Shown: positions 27,744 to 35,800 of the stretch, one piece after another | Layout: every line of letters starts with the position of its first letter | Numbering within the stretch: position 1 is the first letter of the stretch | Assembly (NCBI RefSeq): GCF_016599145.1 | Contig: NZ_JAENKO010000016.1 | Location: 1-64,000 of the forward strand | Direction of reading: 5' to 3' | Origin: Tomitella cavernea | GTDB taxonomy: Bacteria > Actinomycetota > Actinomycetes > Mycobacteriales > Mycobacteriaceae | DNA: 64,000 bases | Notes under the pieces: model-generated | Told to the model about the DNA's origin: nothing | The model's input: only the letters and a program-made list of their open reading frames with translations | Database searches by the model: none | Program-made: the position numbers and the translations under genes

Positions 27744-28433
27744 CTACCTGCCCACGCCGTACACGCCTCGCTCCTCGTCGCGGACCAGCCTGCCCAGCTG
27801 CAGTTCCACGACGCGCCGGCGCATCGAGTCGACGATCTCGTGGTCGTGCGTGGCCATCAGCACGGTGGTGCCGGTGCGGTTGATCTTGTCGAGCAGCAGC
27901 ATGATCCCGCCCGACGTCTCGGGGTCGAGGTTGCCGGTGGGCTCGTCGGCCAGCAGCAGCAGCGGCCGGTTGACGAACGCCCGCGCGATGGCGACGCGCT
28001 GCTGCTCGCCGCCGGAGAGCTCGTGCGGCAGCCGGTGCGACTTGCCCGCCAGGCCCACCATGTCGAGCACCTCGGGGACGACCTGTTTGATGTTCGCCTC
28101 ACGCTTGCCGATCACCTCGAGCGCGAAGGCGACGTTCTCGTAGACGTTCTTCTGCTGCAGCAGCCGGAAGTCCTGGAATACGCAGCCGATGGTCTGGCGC
28201 AACTGCGGCACCCTGCGGCCCGGCAGCCGGTTCACGCGGGTGTCGCCCACGAACACGTCACCGGAGGAGGGCACTTCGTCCTTGAGCAGCAGTTTGAGGA
28301 ACGTCGACTTCCCGGACCCGGACGGCCCGATGAGAAAGGCGAACTCCCCCTTGCCGACCTCGACGTTCACCTTGTCCAGCGCGGGCCGGGTCGACGTCTT
28401 GTACGACTTGGAGACATTCACGAGACGGATCAC
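27744..28433 (-). CDS. ftsE: Cell division ATP-binding protein FtsE
   Basis: 229-aa ABC ATPase driving FtsX at the division site. Walker [19 protein letters not shown]-loop CVFQDFRLL, signature [16 protein letters not shown], Walker [16 protein letters not shown] and the switch ATHDHEIVD are all present. The GTG at 28433 gives the same N-terminus ([12 protein letters not shown]) and length as mycobacterial FtsE; the open frame upstream lacks homology. It lies 75 bp downstream of prfB. Confidence 0.96.
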   Translation of the reverse strand: MIRLVNVSKSYKTSTRPALDKVNVEVGKGEFAFLIGPSGSGKSTFLKLLLKDEVPSSGDVFVGDTRVNRLPGRRVPQLRQTIGCVFQDFRLLQQKNVYENVAFALEVIGKREANIKQVVPEVLDMVGLAGKSHRLPHELSGGEQQRVAIARAFVNRPLLLLADEPTGNLDPETSGGIMLLLDKINRTGTTVLMATHDHEIVDSMRRRVVELQLGRLVRDEERGVYGVGR

Positions 28434-28508
28434 GGAGAGCCAGTGTAGCCATGCCCGCGGGCGGCGCCGGTCCCCCGACGTCGGCACGGCGCACTGTCCT
28501 GTTCGGAG

Positions 28509-29633
28509 TCAGTCCTCGTCGGTGCGCATGCGCCAGCGGATGCCAGCCTCGATGAATCCGTCCAGTTCGCCGTCGAGCACCGTCTGCGGGTTGTTGACCT
28601 CGTACTCGGTGCGCAAGTCCTTGACCATCTGGTACGGGTGCAGGACGTACGAGCGCATCTGGTTGCCCCACGACGCGTTGCCACCGGCGCCCAGCTCGTC
28701 CATGGCGGCCTTCTCCTCCTGGCGTTTGCGCTCGAGGAGCTTGGCCTGCAGCACCTTCATCGCCGCCACCTTGTTCTGCAGCTGCGACTTCTCGTTCTGG
28801 CAGGTGACCACGATGCCCGTGGGGATGTGGGTCAGCCGCACGGCCGAGTCCGTGGTGTTCACCGACTGCCCGCCGGGACCGGACGAGCGGTAGACGTCGA
28901 CGCGCACGTCGTTCTCCGGGACGTCGATGCTGTCGGTGGTCTCCACCACGGGCAGCACCTCGACCTCGGCGAAGGACGTCTGGCGGCGGCCCTGGTTGTC
29001 GAAGGGGCTGATGCGCACCAGGCGGTGCGTACCCTGCTCCACCGACAGCGTCCCGTACATGTACGGGTCCTTGACGGCGAAGGTGGCGCTCTTGATGCCT
29101 GCCTCCTCCGCGTAGGAGGTGTCGTACACCTCCACCTTGTGGCCGTGCTTCTCCGCCCAGCGCACGTACATGCGCATGAGCATCTCGGCGAAGTCCGCAG
29201 CGTCCACGCCGCCGGCGCCGGAGCGGATGTTCACCAGCGCCTCGCGCGGGTCGTATTCGCCGGACAGGAGCGTGCGCACCTCCATTGCCTCGATGTCGGA
29301 GCGCAGCCGGGCACGGTCGGCGTCGGCGTCCTCGAGGGCAGCGGCCGCCGCGTCGCCCTCCTCCTCGTCGGCCAGCTCGTAGAGGACGGGCAGGTCGTCC
29401 AGGCGCGAGCGCAGATCACGCGCCCGCCGCAGCGTGCCCTGCGCGTAGGAGAGTTCGCTGGTGACCTTCTGCGCGTGGTCCTGGTCGTTCCACAGCTCCG
29501 GGTCGGCGGCCTGGTGCTCGAGCTCGTCGATGCGGCGGGCCAGCTCGTCGATGTCGAGCACGCGCTCGACCGTCGACAAAGTGGTCTCGAGTTCTGCGAG
29601 GTCTGCGGAAACGTCAGGTTGCACGGTAGACAA
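28509..29633 (-). CDS. prfB: Peptide chain release factor 2
   Basis: 374-aa class I release factor recognising UGA/UAA stop codons. Seen: [36 protein letters not shown], the anticodon-like tripeptide SPF in [19 protein letters not shown], and the catalytic GGQ in [19 protein letters not shown]. The frame is continuous, so there is no programmed +1 frameshift. The start is TTG at 29633; a GTG three codons on is possible. Divergent from hisN. Confidence 0.96.
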   Translation of the reverse strand: MSTVQPDVSADLAELETTLSTVERVLDIDELARRIDELEHQAADPELWNDQDHAQKVTSELSYAQGTLRRARDLRSRLDDLPVLYELADEEEGDAAAAALEDADADRARLRSDIEAMEVRTLLSGEYDPREALVNIRSGAGGVDAADFAEMLMRMYVRWAEKHGHKVEVYDTSYAEEAGIKSATFAVKDPYMYGTLSVEQGTHRLVRISPFDNQGRRQTSFAEVEVLPVVETTDSIDVPENDVRVDVYRSSGPGGQSVNTTDSAVRLTHIPTGIVVTCQNEKSQLQNKVAAMKVLQAKLLERKRQEEKAAMDELGAGGNASWGNQMRSYVLHPYQMVKDLRTEYEVNNPQTVLDGELDGFIEAGIRWRMRTDED

Positions 29634-29707
29634 GGCTACCCGCCGTCCGCCTCGCCGACCCGGACGGAGTCGCCTGGCAGCACCCGCGTCACGGTACGGT
29701 CATAGCC

Positions 29708-30487
29708 ATGTACGCCGCCGACCTGGACCTTGCGCTGCGCCTGGCGAATCGCTCCGATTCGATCACCGGCAAGCGGTTCCGTTCCGCCGACCTGCGCGTG
29801 CAGGACAAGCCGGACATGACGCCGGTCACCGACGCGGACATGGCCGTCGAACGCATCATCCGCGACATCCTCGAAATCGAACGCCCGGACGACGCCGTCC
29901 TAGGCGAGGAGTTCGGGGGCGAGCCCGCGGCCGCCGGCCGGCAGTGGGTGGTGGACCCCATCGACGGAACGAAGAACTTCGTCCGGGGCGTCCCCGTGTG
30001 GGCCACCCTGATCGCATTGTTCGAGGACGGCGCGCCGGTGCTCGGCATGGTCAGCGCCCCGGCGTTGTCGCGTCGCTGGTGGGCCACCGCGGGCGAGGGC
30101 GCGTTCAGCACCTTCGAGGGCGGGCTGCCGCGCGCGCTGCGCGTCTCCGGGGTCCGTGACGTCTCGGACGCGAGCCTGTCGCTGTCGAGCCTGTCCGGCT
30201 GGCGCGAACGCGGCGACCGTGACCGCGTCATCGGTCTCACCGACGAGGTGTGGCGGCTGCGCGGCTACGGCGACTTCCTCTCCTACTGCCTGGTCGCCGA
30301 GGGCGCCGTCGACATTGCGGCCGAACCGGAAGTGTCGCTGTGGGACCTCGCTGCCCTCGACGTCATCGTCCGCGAGGCCGGCGGCCGCTTCACCGCGCTC
30401 GACGGCACCGCGGGCCCCGCGGGCGGCAGCGCCGTCGCCACCAACGGGCTGCTGCACGACGCGGTACTGGCGCGGATCGGTCGGTAG
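29708..30487 (+). CDS. hisN: Histidinol-phosphatase (inositol monophosphatase family)
   Basis: 259-aa Mg2+-dependent phosphatase of the IMPase fold; in actinobacteria this clade (Rv3137) removes phosphate from histidinol phosphate. Motifs: [25 protein letters not shown] (metal Glu), [19 protein letters not shown], and [19 protein letters not shown]. Start ATG 29708, 74 bp from the divergent prfB start. The neighbourhood prfB - hisN - fadE24 - fadE23 matches M. tuberculosis, which supports the symbol. Confidence 0.9.
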   Translation: MYAADLDLALRLANRSDSITGKRFRSADLRVQDKPDMTPVTDADMAVERIIRDILEIERPDDAVLGEEFGGEPAAAGRQWVVDPIDGTKNFVRGVPVWATLIALFEDGAPVLGMVSAPALSRRWWATAGEGAFSTFEGGLPRALRVSGVRDVSDASLSLSSLSGWRERGDRDRVIGLTDEVWRLRGYGDFLSYCLVAEGAVDIAAEPEVSLWDLAALDVIVREAGGRFTALDGTAGPAGGSAVATNGLLHDAVLARIGR

Positions 30488-30741
30488 GCCACGACGGCGA
30501 GGGCCCGGCCAGGCCGCATCCCGCCGCGCCCCCGCCGGACGGCTCTGCCGGGGGCCGGGGCGCCCGCACCCCTTCCCCCAGCATCAGGCCGGACCGACGT
30601 CCGCACCATGTCCTCGGCAAGACGGCTCTTCGATGGTCTGCGCCACGCCGACTGCGCGTGCCTCTGCGACGATCCTCGCGTTCTCCCACCCGATCCGGGC
30701 ACAGGCCCACGCGCCGGATCGGGGTTTCAGTTCACAACAAA
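30488..30741. other. Intergenic region between hisN and the fadE pair
   Basis: The gap from hisN to the first fadE gene is about 355 bp in total. This part is GC-rich without a recognised gene. The last 100 bp become AT-richer and contain the inverted-repeat operator and presumably the fadE promoter. Confidence 0.35.
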
Positions 30742-30757
30742 CTTACTTTGGAGTAAG
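30742..30757 (+). promoter_or_regulatory. Inverted repeat CTTACT-TTGG-AGTAAG upstream of the fadE pair
   Basis: Perfect 6-bp arms with a 4-bp centre, about 90 bp before the first fadE start. TTACTNNNNAGTAA-like palindromes are typical of TetR-type regulators of fatty-acid degradation in actinobacteria; the specific regulator is not encoded here. Function is inferred. Confidence 0.5.
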
Positions 30758-30843
30758 ATCGGCTGCGAGAAGATCCGGGTCCGCCTTGCGACCCGGCAGG
30801 TGCGGGCGGCCCGGCCCGCCGCACACCCGGCCCTCACGGACAG

Positions 30844-32241
30844 ATGGTGACTATGAGCAAGAACGGCAATTCCCCCGCGCGGCCGCGCCGCACCGACTCC
30901 ACCGTCGGACTCAACCCCATCAAGCGCGACGTCATCGGCACGGCCATGCGCGTGCTCACCTCCATCACGGGGTCGAGCCTCGCGGACAAGTACCGCATCC
31001 GAGAAACGGTCGACCGCGTCGCCTACGAGGGGACCAAGACCGGCTTCCGCACCCTCGGCGCCGCCAACCGCGTTTTCGACAAGGTGCCCGGCGGCGGCAA
31101 GCCCGCCCGGCTGAAGTCGGCCAAGCCCGGCGGGTTCGATGTCACCCCCACCGATGAGCAGCAGATGATCGTCGCGACGGTCAAGGACTTCGCCGCGGAG
31201 ATCCTGCGCCCCGCGGCGTCGGACGCCGACACAGCCGCGGCCGCCCCCGCCGACCTGCTCGGCCGGGCCGCGGAGCTGGGCGTGACCATGATCAACATCC
31301 CCGACTCGCTCGAGGGGGTCGCCGAGGAGCGTGGAGCGGTCACCAACGCGCTCGTCGCGGAGGCCCTCGCCCACGGCGACATGGGCCTGGCGCTGCCGGT
31401 GCTGGCGCCCAGCGGCGTCGCCGTCGCGCTCACACAGTGGGGCACCGACGAGCAGCAGCGGACCTACCTGCCGGCCTTCGCGGGCGAGAAGGTACCCGCC
31501 GCCGCCGTCGTCGTCGCGGAGCCGCGGCCGCTGTTCAACCCGTTCGCCCTGCAGACCAAAGCCGTCCGCGCTGCGGACGGCTACACCCTCAACGGCGTCA
31601 AGTCGATGGTGCCGGCGGCCGGCGCGGCGGAACTGTTCGTCATCGCCGCCGAGCTTGACGGCAAGCCCGCGTTCTTCCTGGTCGAGTCGGACTCCCGCGG
31701 ACTCGTCGTGGAGGCGGACCCGAGCATGGGCCTGCGCGCCGCGGGCCTGGGACGGCTCATCCTCGAGGACGTCTCCCTGCCCCGGGCGGCGCTACTGGGC
31801 GGACCGGACACTGACCCCGCCGTGCGCGCCCAGGAGTACTCCGATGCCGTCGCGCTCTCCCGCCTCGGCTGGTCCTCGCTGGCCGTGGGCGCCGGACAGG
31901 CCGTGCTGGACTACGTGACGCCGTACGTCAACGAGCGCGAGGCGTTCGGCGAGCCCGTCAGCCACCGGCAGGCCGTCGCCTTCATGGTGGCGAACATAGC
32001 CATCGAGCTCGACGGACTGCGCCTGGTCACCTACCGGGGGGCCTCCCGTGCCGACCAGGGGCTGGCCTTCCACCGCGAGGCGGCCCTGGCACGCAAGCTC
32101 GCCACCGACAAGGGGATGCAGATCGGTCTCGACGGCGTGCAGCTCCTCGGCGGCCACGGCTACACCAAGGAGCACCCCGTGGAGCGGTGGTACCGCGACC
32201 TGCGCGCCGCCGGAATCGGCGAAGGCGTGGTACTCGTCTGA
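30844..32241 (+). CDS. Acyl-CoA dehydrogenase (FadE24-like)
   Basis: 465-aa FAD-dependent enzyme of the acyl-CoA dehydrogenase family. Beyond an extra N-terminal 100 residues the core contains TPTDEQQMIVATVKDFAAEI, a central beta domain (PAAAVVVAEPRPLFNP) and C-terminal helices (EREAFGEPVSHRQAVAFMVA, GVQLLGGHGYTKEHPVERWY). Position after hisN and pairing with a second FadE match M. tuberculosis fadE24-fadE23 (Rv3139-Rv3140), reported as isoniazid-responsive. The ATG at 30844 is used; ATG 30853 is an alternative. The acyl-CoA substrate is unknown, and the pair may act as a heteromer. Confidence 0.88.
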   Translation: MVTMSKNGNSPARPRRTDSTVGLNPIKRDVIGTAMRVLTSITGSSLADKYRIRETVDRVAYEGTKTGFRTLGAANRVFDKVPGGGKPARLKSAKPGGFDVTPTDEQQMIVATVKDFAAEILRPAASDADTAAAAPADLLGRAAELGVTMINIPDSLEGVAEERGAVTNALVAEALAHGDMGLALPVLAPSGVAVALTQWGTDEQQRTYLPAFAGEKVPAAAVVVAEPRPLFNPFALQTKAVRAADGYTLNGVKSMVPAAGAAELFVIAAELDGKPAFFLVESDSRGLVVEADPSMGLRAAGLGRLILEDVSLPRAALLGGPDTDPAVRAQEYSDAVALSRLGWSSLAVGAGQAVLDYVTPYVNEREAFGEPVSHRQAVAFMVANIAIELDGLRLVTYRGASRADQGLAFHREAALARKLATDKGMQIGLDGVQLLGGHGYTKEHPVERWYRDLRAAGIGEGVVLV

Positions 32242-32308
32242 CCGGTCCCGCACCGGCACAGACGATCCCGGAACCACGCCAACGCCCACTTCCCACCATG
32301 GAGACACC

Positions 32309-33517
32309 ATGATCAATCTCGAACTTCCGAAGAAGATGAAGGCCGCCTCCAACCAGGCGCACCAGGCCGCCGCGCAGATCTTCCGACCCATCTCCCGCAA
32401 GTACGACCTCGCCGAACACGAACGCCCCGTGGAGCTCGACACGATGGCCAGCCTGGTCGAGGGCCTCGCGGACGCCGGCCAGGCCGCCTCCGGCGCCACC
32501 CTCGGCCGCGGCGCCGACACGAAGGCACCCGAGGGCAACGTCAACGGCGGCAACATGTCGTCGCTCATGAACGTCATCGAAACCTGCTGGGGCGACGTGG
32601 GACTCACCCTCGCCATCCCGTACCAGGGGCTGGGCAATTCGGCGATCGCCTCGGTGGCCACCGACGAGCAGCTCGAGCGCTTCGGCAAGGTGTGGGCGTC
32701 GATGGCCATCACCGAACCGGGCTTCGGCTCCGACTCGGCCGCCGTCACCACCACCGCAGAGCTCGACGGCGACGAGTGGGTGCTCAACGGCGAGAAGATC
32801 TTCGTCACCGCAGGCGAGCGCTCCACGCACATCGTCGTGTGGGCCAGCGTCGACCGTTCGAAGGGCCGCGCCGCCATCAAGTCGTTCGTCGTCCCCCGCG
32901 ACGCGCCCGGCCTGTCGGTGGCGCGCCTGGAACACAAGCTCGGCATCAAGGCCTCCGACACGGCAGTTCTGCTGCTGGAAGACTGCCGCATCCCCCGCGA
33001 CAACATCCTCGGCAGCGCCGAGGTGGACACCGCCAAGGGCTTCGGCGGCGTGATGGCCACCTTCGACAACACCCGCCCGCTGGTCGCGGGCATGGCGGTG
33101 GGCGTCGCGCGCGCCGCGCTCGAGGAGCTCCGGCAGATCCTCACCGAGGCGGACATCGAAATCTCCTACGACATCCCCGCCGTCAACCAGACCGCCGCGG
33201 CCGCCGCGTATCTCGAGTTGGAGGCCGACTGGGAGGCCGCCCAGTTGCTCACCATCCGTGCCGCGTGGATGGCCGACAACAAGAAGCCCAATTCGCTCGA
33301 GGCCTCGATGGCCAAAGCCAAGGCCGGCCGCATGGGCACCGCCGTCACCCTCAAAGCGGTCGAACTGGCCGGCAGCTTCGGGTATTCGGAGCGCTCGCTG
33401 CTGGAGAAGTGGGCGCGCGACGCCAAGATTCTCGACATCTTCGAGGGCACCCAGCAGATCCAGCAGCTCATCGTCGCCCGCCGGGTGCTGGGGCTGTCGT
33501 CGTCCGAACTGAAATAA
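32309..33517 (+). CDS. Acyl-CoA dehydrogenase (FadE23-like)
   Basis: 402-aa acyl-CoA dehydrogenase. Seen: MAITEPGFGSDSAAVTTTAE (FAD-binding middle domain), EWVLNGEKIFVTAGERSTH, LGIKASDTAVLLLEDCRIP, and IFEGTQQIQQLIVARRVLG (C-terminal FAD contact; catalytic Glu in the family is in this region). Start ATG 32309 with GGAG at 6 nt; 67 bp after the first FadE, so one operon. A strong terminator follows 47 bp after the stop. Confidence 0.9.
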   Translation: MINLELPKKMKAASNQAHQAAAQIFRPISRKYDLAEHERPVELDTMASLVEGLADAGQAASGATLGRGADTKAPEGNVNGGNMSSLMNVIETCWGDVGLTLAIPYQGLGNSAIASVATDEQLERFGKVWASMAITEPGFGSDSAAVTTTAELDGDEWVLNGEKIFVTAGERSTHIVVWASVDRSKGRAAIKSFVVPRDAPGLSVARLEHKLGIKASDTAVLLLEDCRIPRDNILGSAEVDTAKGFGGVMATFDNTRPLVAGMAVGVARAALEELRQILTEADIEISYDIPAVNQTAAAAAYLELEADWEAAQLLTIRAAWMADNKKPNSLEASMAKAKAGRMGTAVTLKAVELAGSFGYSERSLLEKWARDAKILDIFEGTQQIQQLIVARRVLGLSSSELK

Positions 33518-33563
33518 CAGGTCGGAAGCCACCCCGGAGCATGCCCCTTGCTCCAGGGCGCAC

Positions 33564-33595
33564 AGCGGCCCCGGACCTTTCGGTCCGGGGCCGCT
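33564..33595. terminator. Hairpin terminator after the fadE pair
   Basis: A perfect 14-bp stem (AGCGGCCCCGGACC and complement) with a TTTC tetraloop. It lies between the fadE operon and the convergent small ORF, so it may serve both. Confidence 0.8.
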
Positions 33596-33607
33596 GCCGC
33601 TGTCCTC

Positions 33608-33691
33608 TCAGATGCCGAGGAGGCTTCCGAGGCCGCCGAGCAGGCCGCTGACAAGACCGGCGAGGGCGAGGCCGAGCGAACCGAGGATCAT
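33608..33691 (-). CDS. 27-aa Gly/Leu-rich hydrophobic peptide
   Basis: A small reading frame with ATG at 33691 preceded by GGAGATATC. The peptide is made almost only of Gly, Leu, Ala and Ser (LAGLVSGLLGGLGSLLG) with no charged residue, enough for one membrane helix. It sits in a locally AT-rich island upstream and ends 12 nt before the strong hairpin at 33595. Gly/Leu-rich peptides of this sort are often left unannotated. Function is unknown; a membrane-active or regulatory peptide is a guess. Confidence 0.5.
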   Translation of the reverse strand: MILGSLGLALAGLVSGLLGGLGSLLGI

Positions 33692-33809
33692 GATATCTCC
33701 ATTCAGATGTCTGGACTTACGTTCAAGATATTGGCCATCGGCGCGTTGGAAAGTCAAACCGGCGGCCGCCGGGTCCGGGAAAACTGCGGAGGCGCTGCAC
33801 GACAATGCG

Positions 33810-35474
33810 TCACAGCACGATCCGGCGCTCCACCCCGGCCGCGGCGAGGAACCGCGCGTCGTGGCTGACGACGATGAGCGCCCCGGGCCAGCCGCGCAGC
33901 GCATCGGCAAGCCGCTCGACGGACTCGATGTCGAGGTTGTTGGTCGGCTCATCGAGCATGAGCAGCTGCGGGGCGGGCCGCCGGAAAAGCACTACGCCCA
34001 GCGCGGCGCGCAGCCGCTCCCCGCCCGACAGCGCACCTATGGCCTTCTCCGATGAGTGCCCCCGGAACAGCAGACGCGCCAGGTGCGCGTGCACGGCTTC
34101 GACGTCCGCCTCGGGGCGCGCGTCCGCGACGGCCTCGGCCACCGTCACGCCGTCGTCGAGGAAGTCGAGCCGCTGCGGCAGGTAGGCCGCCGGCACCCGC
34201 AGTCCGCCCGAGGCGGCGATCGCGCGCAGCATCGTCGTCTTCCCCGAGCCGTTGCGGCCGACCACGCCGACCCGTTCCGGGCCCACTACCGAAATCCCGT
34301 CCTCGTCGGCGCTGCTCGGGCCGGTGGGCATGATCGGGGTCGGGGTATGAGGCAGGGGCAACGGCGAGGACATCGCCAGCACCTCGCGCCGTGCCGGTAG
34401 CGCGCACTCGGGAAGGTCGATCCGGATACGCTTGTCGTCGCGCATCCGGTTGCGCGCCTCTTCCAGCGCCTCCGCAGCCCGCTCCACCTCCCCCTCGTGG
34501 GCGCCGCGCAGCCTGCCCGCGGAGACCTGCGCCTGCTGCTTACGCAGACCCATGATCATCTTCGGTTCGCGCTTGCTCTCCTGCATCTTCTTCCCATAGC
34601 GCTGACGCCGGTCCAGCTTGATGCGCGCCTCCACCATCTCCGTACGCTGCGTGCGGAGGTCGTTGCGGGCATCGCTGACACGCTGGGCGGCCGCCGCCTG
34701 CTCGGACTCGATGACCTGGCGGTAGTGGCTGTACGGCCCGCCGAACAGCCGGATCCGGCCTGCGCGCAACTCGGCCGTCGCATCGACGGATTCGAGCAGG
34801 TCGAGGTCGTGGCTGACGACGATGACCGGGACCGTGAGCGCACCGATCACCTCGCGCAGCCGGCCGCGTGCCACGACGTCGAGGTTGTTGGTCGGCTCGT
34901 CGAGCAGCAACGCGCGCGGCCCGGCGAGCAGTAGACCCGCAAGCGCGATCATCGTCGCCTCGCCGCCGGACACCGTTCCCACCGTGCGGTCGAGATCTTC
35001 GAATTGCAGTCCGAGCCGCCCCAGCATCGCGCGGCACCGCGCATCGACGTCCCAGTCCTCGCCCACCGCGTCGAAGTCGGCCGGGTCGACGGAGCCGTCC
35101 TCGATGCGGCGCAGCGCGTCGCGCACGGGAGACACCCCGAGCGTCTCCCCCACCGTCCGGTCCGCGTCGAGGGTGACGTCCTGCGGCAGCACCGCCACCG
35201 GCTGCGGCGCGGCGACCGAGCCGCGTGCCGGAGTGAGTTCCCCGGCCAATAGGCGGAACAGCGTGGACTTGCCGGCGCCGTTGCGGCCGACGAGCGCGGT
35301 GCGCCCCTCCGGGAATGCGGCGCTGAGACCATCGAACACGACAGTGCCGTCCGGCCACAGGAACGTGAGATCAGACAGAACAACGCTGCTGCTGCTGCTG
35401 CCGCCGCCGCGGTTGCCACCGGAATGCGCTGGAACCGGGGTGGAGAAAGGGGGAATCGACGATGATGCGGACAT
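33810..35474 (-). CDS. ABC-F family ATPase (ribosome-protection type)
   Basis: 554-aa soluble protein with two ABC domains and no membrane part. Domain 1 (about 33-250): ALVGRNGAGKSTLFRLLAG, VSGGEATMIALAGLLL, ALLLDEPTNNLD. A basic linker (about 265-350, KREPKMIMGLRKQQAQ). Domain 2 (about 395-554): GVVGRNGSGKTTMLRAIA, LSGGERLRAALG, LLMLDEPTNNLD. ABC-F proteins act on the ribosome and many displace 50S antibiotics; which drug, if any, cannot be told. The Ser-rich N-terminal 30 residues are not conserved. Start ATG 35474 has GGGAG. A leader ORF and hairpin upstream suggest attenuation. Confidence 0.85.
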   Translation of the reverse strand: MSASSSIPPFSTPVPAHSGGNRGGGSSSSSVVLSDLTFLWPDGTVVFDGLSAAFPEGRTALVGRNGAGKSTLFRLLAGELTPARGSVAAPQPVAVLPQDVTLDADRTVGETLGVSPVRDALRRIEDGSVDPADFDAVGEDWDVDARCRAMLGRLGLQFEDLDRTVGTVSGGEATMIALAGLLLAGPRALLLDEPTNNLDVVARGRLREVIGALTVPVIVVSHDLDLLESVDATAELRAGRIRLFGGPYSHYRQVIESEQAAAAQRVSDARNDLRTQRTEMVEARIKLDRRQRYGKKMQESKREPKMIMGLRKQQAQVSAGRLRGAHEGEVERAAEALEEARNRMRDDKRIRIDLPECALPARREVLAMSSPLPLPHTPTPIMPTGPSSADEDGISVVGPERVGVVGRNGSGKTTMLRAIAASGGLRVPAAYLPQRLDFLDDGVTVAEAVADARPEADVEAVHAHLARLLFRGHSSEKAIGALSGGERLRAALGVVLFRRPAPQLLMLDEPTNNLDIESVERLADALRGWPGALIVVSHDARFLAAAGVERRIVL

Positions 35475-35482
35475 GGGTACTC

Positions 35483-35522
35483 CCAGGAGGTGTGCGGCTG
35501 TTCAGCTGCGGACTACCTCTGG
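35483..35522 (-). promoter_or_regulatory. Leader hairpin upstream of the ABC-F gene (possible attenuator)
   Basis: On the transcript CCAGAGGU (35522-35515) pairs with ACCUCCUGG (35491-35483, one bulge), with an inner stem GC-GCUG/CAGC-GC. The 3' arm ends beside the GGGAG ribosome binding site of the ABC-F gene; the 5' arm overlaps the stop codon of a 7-codon leader ORF. Structure is seen; the attenuation role is inferred. Confidence 0.5.
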
Positions 35523-35536
35523 TGGAGCACCGGCAT
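35513..35536 (-). CDS. Putative 7-aa leader peptide (MPVLHQR) of the ABC-F gene
   Basis: ATG-CCG-GTG-CTC-CAC-CAG-AGG-TAG, 38 nt upstream of the ABC-F start, within the transcript from the promoter at 35571-35599. Its stop codon lies at the foot of the leader hairpin, the usual layout of translation-attenuation leaders for antibiotic resistance genes. The ribosome binding site is weak (GAGACGAG), so translation is not certain. Confidence 0.4.
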   Translation of the reverse strand: MPVLHQR

Positions 35537-35570
35537 CACTCGTCTCGCGCTCGGCGACAGGAAGGGGTAG

Positions 35571-35599
35571 AGAATAACGCGGCTCCCGGCATTCGGCAA
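35571..35599 (-). promoter_or_regulatory. Promoter of the ABC-F gene
   Basis: On the minus strand -35 TTGCCG (35599-35594) and -10 TATTCT (35576-35571) are 17 bp apart, the best spaced sigma-70-like promoter in the window. Transcription would begin near 35564, giving a leader of about 90 nt. Confidence 0.6.
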
Positions 35600-35639
35600 C
35601 GGTTCTGTTACCCGGCCCACCCCCTCGCGCACCGATAGA

Positions 35640-35661
35640 GTTTCAGGCCATAGGGTGAAAC
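35640..35661. promoter_or_regulatory. Inverted repeat GTTTCA-N10-TGAAAC between the ABC-F and fadD genes
   Basis: Perfect 6-bp arms in the divergent region, about 140 bp before the acyl-CoA synthetase start. Possible operator for the fadD gene. No regulator gene is adjacent. Confidence 0.35.
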
Positions 35662-35800
35662 CCGGCATGTGCACCGACCGTCACAGACAATTCCTGCGGC
35701 ACCGGCGCCTCGCGCGACGGCGCGCCGCAGGACTTGCCGCCGTCCGCCGCCGCGGTTGCGCTGCCGCCGATCAGAAAGTACCCGCGGGGAAGGTATACGG

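Noticed and set aside
29560-29633. Programmed +1 frameshift in prfB
   Set aside because: The frame is continuous from the N-terminus; there is no internal UGA after an SD-like sequence.
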